From: Nocardia sp. CDC159
Lineage (GTDB): Bacteria; Actinomycetota; Actinomycetes; Mycobacteriales; Mycobacteriaceae
Assembly (NCBI RefSeq): GCF_023740735.1
Contig: NZ_JAMRXH010000004.1
Coordinates: 62,001-126,000, forward strand
Reading direction: 5' to 3'
DNA: 64,000 nt
The stretch's first letter is position 1. Every line of letters begins with the position of its first letter. This document shows positions 53,201 to 61,670 of this stretch, one piece after another. The notes beneath the pieces are model-generated. The model saw nothing but the letters and a program-made list of their open reading frames with translations, had not been told where the DNA came from and did no database searches. The position numbers and the translations under genes were made by a program.

Positions 53201-54307
53201 ATGTCCATCCGCCTGGTGGCGCGGTGTTTGCGTGGACTGGAATCCGTCGTGGCGGCGGAGATCCTCCGGCTCGGACTCGGCACGGTCACCGAGATGAGCC
53301 ATCGCGAGGTGCATTTCCACACCTCCCGGCCGGATCCGATGATCATCCGCCTGCGGACCGCCGACGATGTGTTCCTGCTAGCCCGCAGCGGCCCGGATAT
53401 CGGTTCCGGCCGGGCATCGGTGGCCGCGCTGGCCGAACTCGCCGCCGATCTCGATGCGGCGGCGCTGTGCGAATCGAGACGACTGTGCGGAGGCGCGGCG
53501 GGGCTGGGCGACGGGGTCGAGGTCTCGGCCTCGTTTCTGGGGAGGCGCAATTTCAACCGGTACGACGTCGAGGACGCCGTCGGCCGCGCACTGGCCGAGC
53601 GCACCGGACTCGCCTACCTCTCCCGGCGAAACGGTAACCGTCCGACCGTCTGTCGCGGCGGTTGGCGGGTCGGTCTGGACGGGCGCCGAGCCCAACTGTT
53701 GTTGCGCGTAGCCGAGCGCCCGCTGCACCGGCGAGCCTACAAACGGCAGAGCGTGCCGGGGAGCCTGCATCCGCCGTTGGCGGCGGCCATGGCGCAGCTG
53801 GCCGATATCCGGCCCGGCCACCGGGTGCTCGATCCGTGCTGTGGCGCGGGGACTTTACTCATCGAGGCCGCCCACCAGCAGGCCGACGCGTCCTACCGCG
53901 GCTTCGACCTGGACCCGGTCGCCGTATCTGCCGCCCGCTCGAATGCGCTGCGGCATATGGACATCGAGCGCGCGGACGCCGCGGATCTGCCGATCGCGAC
54001 GTCCGAGGTCGACCGCATCCTCTGCAATCCGCCATGGGGCGAGCAGGTTCCGGCCCGCGGCCTGCTCGCCACCGCCCACCCGCGATTGTGGTCCGAACTG
54101 CACCGCGTGCTCGAATCGGACGGGGTCGCGGTGGTGTTGATTCCGGACACCCGCGAACTGCGCACCACCATCCACGCCGGGCTCGTTCCGACCCACGTCC
54201 AGCAGCTGCGGGTGGCGGGCCGACACTCGTACCTCACCCGCCTCACGCCCGTGGCTCACACCCATTCGAGCCGTGCACTCCGGGCGGATCTGCCCGGTGG
54301 CACCTGA
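53201..54307 (+). CDS. RNA/DNA methyltransferase (Trm14/RlmKL-like, NPPW motif)
   Basis: A 368-residue cytoplasmic methyltransferase. The N-terminal half ([34 protein letters not shown]) resembles the THUMP-containing N-terminus of tRNA and rRNA guanosine N2-methyltransferases. The Rossmann domain starts at [22 protein letters not shown] (SAM motif I), with the catalytic [10 protein letters not shown]. The target (tRNA or rRNA base) cannot be told. ATG 53201 follows GGGAG; the longer open frame to 53003 runs through dprA and the leader. It is preceded by its own promoter, leader peptide and hairpins, so its expression is probably attenuated. Confidence 0.85.
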   Translation: MSIRLVARCLRGLESVVAAEILRLGLGTVTEMSHREVHFHTSRPDPMIIRLRTADDVFLLARSGPDIGSGRASVAALAELAADLDAAALCESRRLCGGAAGLGDGVEVSASFLGRRNFNRYDVEDAVGRALAERTGLAYLSRRNGNRPTVCRGGWRVGLDGRRAQLLLRVAERPLHRRAYKRQSVPGSLHPPLAAAMAQLADIRPGHRVLDPCCGAGTLLIEAAHQQADASYRGFDLDPVAVSAARSNALRHMDIERADAADLPIATSEVDRILCNPPWGEQVPARGLLATAHPRLWSELHRVLESDGVAVVLIPDTRELRTTIHAGLVPTHVQQLRVAGRHSYLTRLTPVAHTHSSRALRADLPGGT

Positions 54308-54573
54308 CGAAACCGCCGCCAGCGCACCGCGCCGGTTGCGCACGGCCATGGCGGCCACCACACCTCGGGTCGTGGACCCAGCCGGGCACGTCACCGGCGA
54401 CATGCCGTTCCGAGAGCACCCGAGGCCAGAGGTGCGCCAGGCCGGTGATCGCGGGGTCGATCGATGAACCGAGTTGCCGACGGGCCACCGACTCGGGCGC
54501 ACGCGGACTGTGGTGCGGTGGGCGGCCTTCGCCTCGGCGCGGTGGCTTGCCTGGGCGCGAGCGGGGGGTGAAC

Positions 54574-55506
54574 GTGGACGGTATGGACGAGTTGCCCGAG
54601 GATCTGCGGGAATTGCTGGAGGAGTATGCGCGGCATCTGCGGCTCGGGCGGAATCGCTCGGCGCACACCGTGCGCGCCTATATCGGGGACGCCCGGTCGC
54701 TGCTGCTGCATCTGTGCGCGCGAGCGGCCGATTCCGGGGTGGGGGAGATCGACATCGCGCTGCTGCGGTCCTGGCTGTCGGAGCAGGCCGCGGGGGGCGC
54801 GGCGCGCTCGACGATGGCGCGCCGCGCCTCGGCGGCTCGCACCTTCACCGCCTGGCTCACCCGCACGGGCCGTCTCGCGGTGGACCCCGGCTCGCGGCTC
54901 GGCTCGGCCCGGGCCCACCGCACGCTGCCCGCGGTACTGGGCCGGGAACAGGCGCAGGCGGCCATGACAGCGGCGGAATCGGGTGCGGCGCAGCATGATC
55001 CGATGGCGCTGCGCGACCGCCTGATCGTCGAGATGCTGTACGCCACCGGCATTCGTGTGAGTGAGCTGTGCGGCCTGGACATCGACGACGTCGACCGGGA
55101 ACGCCGACAGCTCCGCGTCCTGGGCAAGGGCAACAAGGAACGGTCGGTCCCCTTCGGGCTCCCTGCCGACCAGGCTCTCGAGACCTGGCTCCGATACGGC
55201 CGCCCCCTCCTGGCGAACGACGAATCCGGCCGCGCACTGCTTCTGGGCCGACGAGGACGCCGCCTCGACCAACGTCAAGCCAGAACCGTTGTCCACGAAG
55301 TGATCTCGGCGATCCCCGGCGCCCCCGACATCGGCCCGCACGGCCTCCGCCACACCGCCGCCACCCATCTCCTCGAAGGCGGCGCCGACCTCCGCATCGT
55401 CCAGGAACTACTCGGCCACGCCAGCATGGCCACCACCCAGCTCTACACCCACGTCTCCATCGACCGTCTCAAGAAGGCCCACGACCAGGCCCATCCCCGC
55501 GCCTGA
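54574..55506 (+). CDS. xerC: Tyrosine recombinase XerC
   Basis: A 310-residue site-specific recombinase that with XerD resolves chromosome dimers at dif. The N-terminal SAM-like domain ([29 protein letters not shown]) is followed by the catalytic domain with all six active residues: Arg in [11 protein letters not shown], Lys in [11 protein letters not shown], His-x-x-Arg in [12 protein letters not shown], His in [11 protein letters not shown] and the nucleophilic Tyr in LYTHVS. I chose GTG 54574, where GGGGG lies 6 nt upstream; GTG 54568 and ATG 54583 are alternatives. The 266 bp upstream contain no supported gene. Confidence 0.95.
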   Translation: MDGMDELPEDLRELLEEYARHLRLGRNRSAHTVRAYIGDARSLLLHLCARAADSGVGEIDIALLRSWLSEQAAGGAARSTMARRASAARTFTAWLTRTGRLAVDPGSRLGSARAHRTLPAVLGREQAQAAMTAAESGAAQHDPMALRDRLIVEMLYATGIRVSELCGLDIDDVDRERRQLRVLGKGNKERSVPFGLPADQALETWLRYGRPLLANDESGRALLLGRRGRRLDQRQARTVVHEVISAIPGAPDIGPHGLRHTAATHLLEGGADLRIVQELLGHASMATTQLYTHVSIDRLKKAHDQAHPRA

Positions 55507-55528
55507 CCGCCGCGGCCCCGTCCCCGCG

Positions 55529-55534
55529 TACGGT
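55529..55534 (+). promoter_or_regulatory. Leaderless -10 box (TACGGT) of the YqeY-like gene
   Basis: TACGGT, 7 nt before ATG 55542. Confidence 0.5.
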
Positions 55535-55541
55535 CATGATC

Positions 55542-55913
55542 ATGTCGACGCCCCCGAACGAGCTCCCCCCGCTGCGCTCACGCCTGCGCGCCGCTTTGCC
55601 CGCGGCCATGAAAAGCCGCGACCGCGCCGCCGCCGCGGCCCTGCGCTCGGCCCTGGCCGCGATCGACAACGCCGAGGCCGTCGCACCCGCGGAAACCAGC
55701 CCGGGAGCCATCGAGGCCAGCCCGATCGGCGCAGGCGCCGCCGAAGCCCCCCGCCGAGACCTCACCGAATCCGATATCGAGCAGATCGTCCGCAAAGAGC
55801 TCACCGAAAGACTCACCACCGCGGCGGAATACGACGCCCTCGGCCACACCGACCGCGCGAACCAACTACGGGCGGAGGCCGCGGCGCTCAGCGCACACCT
55901 GACGCCCGAGTGA
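55542..55913 (+). CDS. GatB/YqeY family protein
   Basis: A 123-residue YqeY-like protein: [33 protein letters not shown] at the N-terminus, then the conserved LTESDIEQIVRKELTERLTTAAEYDALGHTDRANQLRAEAAAL helical region. It resembles the C-terminal tRNA-binding domain of the GatB amidotransferase subunit; the role of the free-standing version is not settled. ATG 55542 with a TACGGT box suggests leaderless expression; ATG 55536 is two codons upstream. Confidence 0.88.
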   Translation: MSTPPNELPPLRSRLRAALPAAMKSRDRAAAAALRSALAAIDNAEAVAPAETSPGAIEASPIGAGAAEAPRRDLTESDIEQIVRKELTERLTTAAEYDALGHTDRANQLRAEAAALSAHLTPE

Positions 55914-55939
55914 GTGCGAGCAGCGCTGCTGAGGTCGCT

Positions 55940-56539
55940 CTAATCCGTGAGGACGAACGCATACCACCCTTCGGCGACCTTTTCGAAGGTGCGGATCGCG
56001 GTATCGGCAGGCGCGGCGTCGGGGGAGTAGACCCAGCCGCGGATGTGCGGCCCACCGGTGCTGTCGGCATCGTAAAAGTAGATCCGGCCATCCGGTCCCC
56101 GCTGTGCCGAGCTGATTTCCAGTCCGCCCAACCGAAGGTCTTCGCGACGATCGGGACCACCGCTCGCCATTTCCCGGGCGATTCGCTCCAGATCCGGTCG
56201 AGCCGAATCGAAATCGGCGGGCCTGACCGCGAACCCCACCACCAGACCCACCACCACAACCGCCGGAACCCCCAATACCCACCACGACCACTCGCGCTGC
56301 CGCCCCACCACATAGAGGCTTTTGATGGCCCACACGGCCACCGAGACCGCCAACCCGATGGCACCGACCGCCATCCCGATGAGCCTGTCGGCATCGGTCA
56401 TGTCGCCGCCGAACGGCGGCCGGTCGTAATAACAGACGAGAAGCACCCCGACAGCGATTGCGGCCGTGACCGATACGACAATCCGCGGCGGCTTCACCGA
56501 GCCGGGACCGACCTCGTTCTCGCCGTCGCGTGGTCGCAC
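55940..56539 (-). CDS. Membrane protein of unknown function
   Basis: A 199-residue protein with three membrane helices (IVVSVTAAIAVGVLLVCYY, LIGMAVGAIGLAVSVAVWAI and WWVLGVPAVVVVGLVVGFAV). They are followed by a C-terminal domain of about 95 residues containing GPDGRIYFYDADSTGGPHIRGWVYSPDAAP and EGWYAFVLTD, which looks like an extracytoplasmic beta-domain. GGGAGGG lies 7 nt before GTG 56539. I recognise no family. It is a single gene opposite to its neighbours. Confidence 0.65.
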   Translation of the reverse strand: MRPRDGENEVGPGSVKPPRIVVSVTAAIAVGVLLVCYYDRPPFGGDMTDADRLIGMAVGAIGLAVSVAVWAIKSLYVVGRQREWSWWVLGVPAVVVVGLVVGFAVRPADFDSARPDLERIAREMASGGPDRREDLRLGGLEISSAQRGPDGRIYFYDADSTGGPHIRGWVYSPDAAPADTAIRTFEKVAEGWYAFVLTD

Positions 56540-56654
56540 AGTCGAGCCCTCCCGGATCAGCCGAGTCGAAACAGGTGAGAGCCTACCGAGCCGCAGTTAC
56601 GCGTTCCGATTCCGTGGCGGGCTCAGCCACACCGAAACCCACGCCCGCGAGCGT

Positions 56655-56660
56655 TACAGT
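56655..56660 (+). promoter_or_regulatory. Leaderless -10 box (TACAGT)
   Basis: TACAGT, 6 nt before ATG 56667. Confidence 0.5.
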
Positions 56661-56666
56661 GAGCCC

Positions 56667-57191
56667 ATGTCGACGCTGCTGACCGCCATCCGCGCGAACG
56701 ACGAGGCGGTCGAATTCCTGAGCACACCAGGAGATTTCGATCTCGGCCGGGGTGACCATGTCGAGGAGGTGCACCTCGCTTCCGGTATGGCCATCGAGGG
56801 TTTTGCCGGAGACCACTCCGGCGGCACGTACTTCTTCTGCGGTGCGGGCGGCGAAGAACGGCCGGTTCTGTACGCCGACTCCGAAGGCCGTGCCGATCTC
56901 ATAGCGGTCGGCCTGCCGGAGTTGTTGCGGCTCTTGCTCGCAGTGCCCTGGTGGCAAAGCTGCCGGGACTTCACCGCCGAGGAGAGCCGCGGGCTGGCGG
57001 AGGAGTTCCTGGAGTTCGTACCCGATTTGTTCGACCGGCGCGACCGGGTGGCGGCCGCGCTCGGTGTGGAACTTCCGCTGGAATCCGAAGTCCTGGAACG
57101 ACTTCGCGCGGTGGTGACCCTGGGTCGCGCAGAGTACACCTTGATCTACACACCCGAGGGCACATGCTACGAACCGCTGTTCGCGCTGTAG
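56667..57191 (+). CDS. Hypothetical protein (174 aa)
   Basis: A 174-residue acidic cytoplasmic protein: an N-terminal helix-rich part (MSTLLTAIRANDEAVEFL), a beta-rich centre (HSGGTYFFCGAGGEERPVLYADSEGRADLIAVGL), a helical LPELLRLLLAVPWWQSC and a C-terminal TPEGTCYEPLFAL. The layout resembles the SUKH/Knr4-like small immunity-type proteins, but I see no diagnostic motif, so I give no family. ATG 56667 with TACAGT 6 nt upstream indicates a leaderless transcript; the open frame to 56466 upstream is rejected. Confidence 0.6.
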   Translation: MSTLLTAIRANDEAVEFLSTPGDFDLGRGDHVEEVHLASGMAIEGFAGDHSGGTYFFCGAGGEERPVLYADSEGRADLIAVGLPELLRLLLAVPWWQSCRDFTAEESRGLAEEFLEFVPDLFDRRDRVAAALGVELPLESEVLERLRAVVTLGRAEYTLIYTPEGTCYEPLFAL

Positions 57192-57240
57192 CCCCGCCAC
57201 CGGCTCCCCCGGGCATGTCGGCGAGTCGAATTCGACAGCC

Positions 57241-57681
57241 TCACCGCACAATTGATCGGCGCACGCCCTCGAGTGCCACGATCAGCACGGGCACGAGGGT
57301 CACGTGCATCAGCGACAGGGTGATCGTCGACGGGGTGTCGAAACCGGCGGCGAGGGTTATCGCGATGGTGCCCAATGACAGCACCGATCCGACGCCCGCG
57401 GCGACGCGGAGCACTCCGGTCCACAGATAGGAAAGCGCCACCGCGGCGGTGAGACCGACGAACAGCGGGACCGTGGACAACACCACGACGCCACCCGGAG
57501 CGACGTCCATCGGTGCGCCGTTGGCATCGACGGTTTGGAAAGAGCCTCCGGCCACTTCACCGATCAGCCAGAGAACCAGATTGGCCAGCACGGCCGCGGC
57601 GACACCCCCGAAGACGGCCACTGGGCGGCGGATGGCCGGGATCCAGGTGACGGCACGGGACGTGGCGGTAAGGGTCGACAT
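57241..57681 (-). CDS. Small four-helix membrane protein (DUF6069-like)
   Basis: A 146-residue protein with four membrane helices: VAVFGGVAAAVLANLVLWLIG, VVVLSTVPLFVGLTAAVALSYLW, VLRVAAGVGSVLSLGTIAITLAA and MHVTLVPVLIVALEGV. Layout and motifs resemble the actinobacterial DUF6069 group; function unknown. GATCAGGAG lies upstream of ATG 57681 on the minus strand; the extension to 57726 has no support. A palindrome AACAATTGTT is 51 bp upstream. Confidence 0.75.
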   Translation of the reverse strand: MSTLTATSRAVTWIPAIRRPVAVFGGVAAAVLANLVLWLIGEVAGGSFQTVDANGAPMDVAPGGVVVLSTVPLFVGLTAAVALSYLWTGVLRVAAGVGSVLSLGTIAITLAAGFDTPSTITLSLMHVTLVPVLIVALEGVRRSIVR

Positions 57682-57731
57682 GATGAACTCCTGATCATCC
57701 GATGTGGTTACGGGACTCATCGTCAAACATC

Positions 57732-57741
57732 AACAATTGTT
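57732..57741. promoter_or_regulatory. Palindrome AACAATTGTT
   Basis: Perfect 10-bp palindrome in the promoter region of the DUF6069-like gene, similar in style to MarR operators. No marR gene is adjacent. Confidence 0.35.
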
Positions 57742-57902
57742 CAGGTCAAGCCCGGGGCTACCGTTGCTCCGCCTGGGGCACAACGAGATCGAGATCACCG
57801 GGGAGTCGGCACGGGACCCTGGGGCCCGCCCGCCCACGCCGCACTGCGCCGCTCATCGCCACGCCGCAACGCTGATCACGTGTCGCGGCGGCACGCCATC
57901 GA

Positions 57903-58586
57903 TCAGGCGGCGTCGCGGGTCTCGGCCAGGATGCGCGCCGACAGCAGGCTCATCCACGCGGCCGCCACGACCCCCGCGATCCACAGCGGGACGAAGTTGT
58001 AATAACCTTCGGCGTTGCGCATGTTCGTCGGCATCGCGGCCAGGACGAGGTAGCCGATGAGCATCACGACCGTGAGCGCGGCCGAACCGGATCGCCCGGC
58101 CCTGCGCCACCGCCACGCGAAAACCACAGCGGCACCGATGAATCCGACAGCGCCGACCATGGGGGCGACCCCGTGCAGCATGCCGTGCCAGCTCATCGTG
58201 TCGGGTTCGAGCGGCGGCGCTCCGGCCGGGAATCCGAACGACGGATCGGCGACGAACAACCCACCGGCGATCAGTCCTATCCCATTGAGCGCCAGCCAGC
58301 GCGGCCCCCACACCCCGCCCGGTTGCCCGTGCAGGACCCGGCCGATCCCGTAGGCCCCCGCGAGGTACAACAGCCCGGACACCACGAAGTTGGCGATGTT
58401 GATCCACCCCCATTCCCCGGTACTCAACAAGCTCAGCGGATGTTTCACCATGTCGAACCCGTCCCGCGTCAGCCCTTGCGCAATGCCTGCCCCGATGAAC
58501 AGCGAGGCGCCCACTGCCACAGCGGGAACCAGGGCGCGGGCAGTATCCCTGGACGATTCGGCACTACGCTGCCGCTCGACGGTCAT
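57903..58586 (-). CDS. DUF998 family membrane protein
   Basis: A 227-residue protein with about six membrane helices, including ALVPAVAVGASLFIGAGIAQGLT, WINIANFVVSGLLYLAGAYGIGRVL, LALNGIGLIAGGLFVADPSFGFP, MVGAVGFIGAAVVFAW and MLIGYLVLAAMPT. DUF998 hallmarks are the GFDMVKHPLSLLSTGEWGWINIANF and ADPSFGFPAG stretches. Function unknown. GAGAGGAACG precedes ATG 58586. Confidence 0.85.
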   Translation of the reverse strand: MTVERQRSAESSRDTARALVPAVAVGASLFIGAGIAQGLTRDGFDMVKHPLSLLSTGEWGWINIANFVVSGLLYLAGAYGIGRVLHGQPGGVWGPRWLALNGIGLIAGGLFVADPSFGFPAGAPPLEPDTMSWHGMLHGVAPMVGAVGFIGAAVVFAWRWRRAGRSGSAALTVVMLIGYLVLAAMPTNMRNAEGYYNFVPLWIAGVVAAAWMSLLSARILAETRDAA

Positions 58587-58731
58587 GATCGTTCCTCTCG
58601 GTCGTGCCCACCCCGATGGCGGGCCTCCGATAGGGCAGACGGCGCACGCCCGCCGGACTCATCGCCCACTCGTCCGTTTCCGGAATGTCTTGGGGTGGCG
58701 GTAGTTCGGTTCGGCACCGTGATCGCATTCG

Positions 58732-58737
58732 TAGGAT
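58732..58737 (+). promoter_or_regulatory. Leaderless -10 box (TAGGAT)
   Basis: TAGGAT, 7 nt before ATG 58745 of the STAND regulator. Confidence 0.5.
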
Positions 58738-58744
58738 GGGTGTC

Positions 58745-61657
58745 ATGGAGAGGACGCCTCTGCGGGGTGGTGGCGGCTCGGGTTCGGCACGAAGGGTTTT
58801 CGCCGACAGGCTGAGCGAGTTGTTCGAGGCGGCTGGGAAACCGACCCTGAAGCAGGTGGTGCGGGCGACCGCCCGGCGCATGCGGGCCGCACAGGGTCCC
58901 GGCGGGCACCAGCCGGTGACGGTGCAACGGGTCAGCGATTGGCGGTCCGGTCGCAACCTGCCGCACACGTTCGAGGCCGCGGCGCCGGTGTTGGTGACAT
59001 TGTTCGCGATGGCCAAAGCCCAGCCGGGACCCCTCGGTGAGGATCTCGTCGATCTCCGGGCGTGGAAACGGTTGTGGACCTCGGCGGTCACCGAGCCGCC
59101 CGGCGGGTCGTCGCCGCTGCGCCCGGTGGCGATTCGGGCGCTGCCTCGTGATGTGGACGCACTGGTCGGCCGCGAGGAACAGTTGCGGCGCATTGTGCAG
59201 ACGGCGGGGTCGGAGCGGGTGGTGTCGATCCACACGATCAACGGCATGCCGGGTATCGGCAAGACCGCGCTGGCGATCCGTGCCGCCCACGAGTTGGCGC
59301 CACGGTTTCCCGACGGGCAGTACTTCGTGCAGTTGCACGCCCACACCCCGGGCCAACCAGTCGCGGATCCGGCGGAGGTGTTGGCCGGACTGCTGACCGA
59401 TCTGGGCATCGACCCCCGCAGCCTGCCCGACACCCTGGCGGCGCGCCGGAATCTGTGGCGAGATCGGCTGGCCGACAAGCGGGTACTGCTGGTGCTCGAC
59501 GATGCCCACGGTCTCGCGCAGATCGAACCGCTGCTGCCTTCCGGTGACGGGTGTCTGACGATCGTGACCAGTCGCCGCCGACTTGTCGCTCTCGACGGGG
59601 CCATGCCGTTGGCGCTCGAGGTGCTCGACCCCGACGCCGCGGTGAGCTTGTTCGCCTTTCTCGCCCGCCGCGGCATCACCGGTGACACCGATGCGGCCGC
59701 CGCGGAGCGAGCAGCGGCCGATCGCCTTGTCGAACTGTGCGGATATCTGCCGCTGGCGATCGTGCTGCTGGCCGGGCGGCTGGCTCATCACGCCGCGTGG
59801 AGCATCACCGATCTCGCCGAACGATTCACCGCCACGACCGACCGGCTCGCCGAACTCGACACCTCCGATCGGGCGGTGCGGGCCGCGTTCGAGCTGTCCT
59901 ACCGGGATCTGCCGGTCGAGCAGCAGACCCTGTTCCGGCAGCTGGGCCTGCATCCGGGCACCGAATTCGATCCAGGGGCGGTGGCGGCGCTGGCCGCCAT
60001 CCCGCTCGATGCCGCGCGGCGGCATCTGGACGCCCTCTACACCGACCATCTGCTCGAAGAGACCAGGCCCGGCCGTTATCGGCTGCACGACCTGCTGCGC
60101 GAATATGTCGGCACCCTCGCCGCGACCACCCCGGCCGCCGACGACATCGCGGCGGTGGAACGGCTGCTGGACTACTACCAGCACACCGCAACCCGTGCCA
60201 ACCGGTGGCTGACCCACTACGCCCCGCCCACCGACCACGACACCGCACCACTGGCCGGGCCGGACGGTATCGCGGTGCGTGAGTTCGACGACCAGGTACG
60301 GGCACTGGCGTGGATGCGCACCGAGCGGGCCAACCTACTGGCATGCCTGGAACACGCCACCGGCCGTGATCCCGCGCGGATGATCGCGTTGACCGGGGTG
60401 CTGGCCGGTCTGCTGAGCCTGGAGGGGCCGTGGCCACTGGCCGCGCGGCTGCACCAGCGCGCGGCCGAGACCGCTGCCCGCCAGGGCGACTGCCTCGAGG
60501 AGGCGAACGCCCTCACCAACCTCGGCCTCGTGGGCCAGCTCACCGACGATTACGGGCAGGCGGTCAGGGTGCTGCGGCAGGCCCTGACGCTCCATCGCGA
60601 TCTCGGCAACCGCCGCGGGGAAGCCGACGCCCTCACCAACCTCGGTCTGGCACTGTGGGTGACCGACGATTACGGGCAGGCGGCCAGCCTGTTGCGGCAG
60701 GCCCTGACCCTCTACCGCGATCTCGGCAACCGCCACGGGGAAGCCAACGCGCTCACCAACTTCGGCTTCGCACTGTGGCTCGCCGAGGATTACGGGCAAG
60801 CGGCCGATCTGCTGCGGCAGGCCCTGACCTGCTGCAGCGATCTCGGCAACCGCGTGGTCGAGGCCTACGCGCGCAACGCACTCGGTTATGTGTGCCGGGA
60901 AACCGGAGACTACGAGCAGGCCGTCGCCCTGCACGAACAGGCCCTGGCCCTCTCCCGGGACCTCGGCAATCGCGACCAGGAAGCGAGCGCCCTGACCGCC
61001 CTCGGCCAATTGCGCCGCGAAACCGGCGACCACGAGCAGGCCGCCGATCTGCATGAGCAGGCCCTGGCCCACTTCCGCGACGTCGGCAATCGCTACGGAG
61101 AAGCCACCGCCCTGAGCGGCCTCGGGCAGGTGCGCCGCGACACCGGCGACCATGCCCAGGCCGCCGACCTGCTGCGGCAGGCCTTGGCCCTGAACCGAGA
61201 CATCGGCAACCGCCGCAATCAGGCCGACACCCTCGGTCAGCTCGCCATACTGTACGAGCGGACCGGGGACCCGCAGCGGGCCGCCGACCTGCATCGGCAG
61301 GCCCTGGTTCGCTACCGCGACCTCGGCAGCCGACTCGGCCGAGCCAGGGAACTCAATGGCGTCGGGCGAGTGTTGCTGGCCACCGGCGAACCGGGCGAGG
61401 CGTTGCCGGCCTTCACCGACGCGCTCGAGCTGGCTCGCGAGATCGGACACGCCCTCGAACGTGCCCGCGCTCTCGACGGTGCCGCCCACTGCCGCGCGGC
61501 CCTCGGCGATATCGCCGCCGCAGTGGCCGATCTGAGTGCCGCCACCGAGATCTACCGGCGCCTGCGCGTCTCCGAAACAGGTTGCGCCGCCGCCTATCTC
61601 GCGACGCTGGACACGCGGGCAACCGTGCGATCGGCGACAACGCCGGACGCAGGATGA
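58745..61657 (+). CDS. STAND regulator: HTH-like, NB-ARC ATPase and TPR repeats
   Basis: A 970-residue signal-transduction ATPase. Residues about 20-100 look like an HTH-type N-terminal domain (LKQVVRATARRMRAAQ, VTVQRVSDWRSGRNLPHTF). The NB-ARC module follows: P-loop GMPGIGKTAL at 167-176, LLVLDDAHGL, SRRR near the sensor region and LCGYLPLAI. A winged-helix-like stretch (YRLHDLLREYVG) ends it. From about residue 580 there are about ten TPRs of 40 residues built on LTNLG...DYGQA...LLRQAL...RDLGNR, highly alike. It is probably an oligomerising transcription activator that senses a ligand or partner through its TPRs. ATG 58745 fits a leaderless start. Convergent with the tyrosinase operon. Confidence 0.88.
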   Translation: MERTPLRGGGGSGSARRVFADRLSELFEAAGKPTLKQVVRATARRMRAAQGPGGHQPVTVQRVSDWRSGRNLPHTFEAAAPVLVTLFAMAKAQPGPLGEDLVDLRAWKRLWTSAVTEPPGGSSPLRPVAIRALPRDVDALVGREEQLRRIVQTAGSERVVSIHTINGMPGIGKTALAIRAAHELAPRFPDGQYFVQLHAHTPGQPVADPAEVLAGLLTDLGIDPRSLPDTLAARRNLWRDRLADKRVLLVLDDAHGLAQIEPLLPSGDGCLTIVTSRRRLVALDGAMPLALEVLDPDAAVSLFAFLARRGITGDTDAAAAERAAADRLVELCGYLPLAIVLLAGRLAHHAAWSITDLAERFTATTDRLAELDTSDRAVRAAFELSYRDLPVEQQTLFRQLGLHPGTEFDPGAVAALAAIPLDAARRHLDALYTDHLLEETRPGRYRLHDLLREYVGTLAATTPAADDIAAVERLLDYYQHTATRANRWLTHYAPPTDHDTAPLAGPDGIAVREFDDQVRALAWMRTERANLLACLEHATGRDPARMIALTGVLAGLLSLEGPWPLAARLHQRAAETAARQGDCLEEANALTNLGLVGQLTDDYGQAVRVLRQALTLHRDLGNRRGEADALTNLGLALWVTDDYGQAASLLRQALTLYRDLGNRHGEANALTNFGFALWLAEDYGQAADLLRQALTCCSDLGNRVVEAYARNALGYVCRETGDYEQAVALHEQALALSRDLGNRDQEASALTALGQLRRETGDHEQAADLHEQALAHFRDVGNRYGEATALSGLGQVRRDTGDHAQAADLLRQALALNRDIGNRRNQADTLGQLAILYERTGDPQRAADLHRQALVRYRDLGSRLGRARELNGVGRVLLATGEPGEALPAFTDALELAREIGHALERARALDGAAHCRAALGDIAAAVADLSAATEIYRRLRVSETGCAAAYLATLDTRATVRSATTPDAG
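60492..61450 (+). repeat. 120-bp coding repeats (TPR array)
   Basis: About eight consecutive 120-bp units share long stretches such as CGGCAGGCCCTGAC and CGCGATCTCGGCAACCGC in register, so the TPRs are similar at DNA as well as protein level, suggesting recent duplication. Confidence 0.8.
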
Positions 61658-61670
61658 TCAGCGTGCTGGG

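Noticed and set aside
54308..54573. Possible gene remnant between the methyltransferase and xerC
   Set aside because: Several frames are open but none shows a recognisable protein, a start signal or coding-type third positions throughout.
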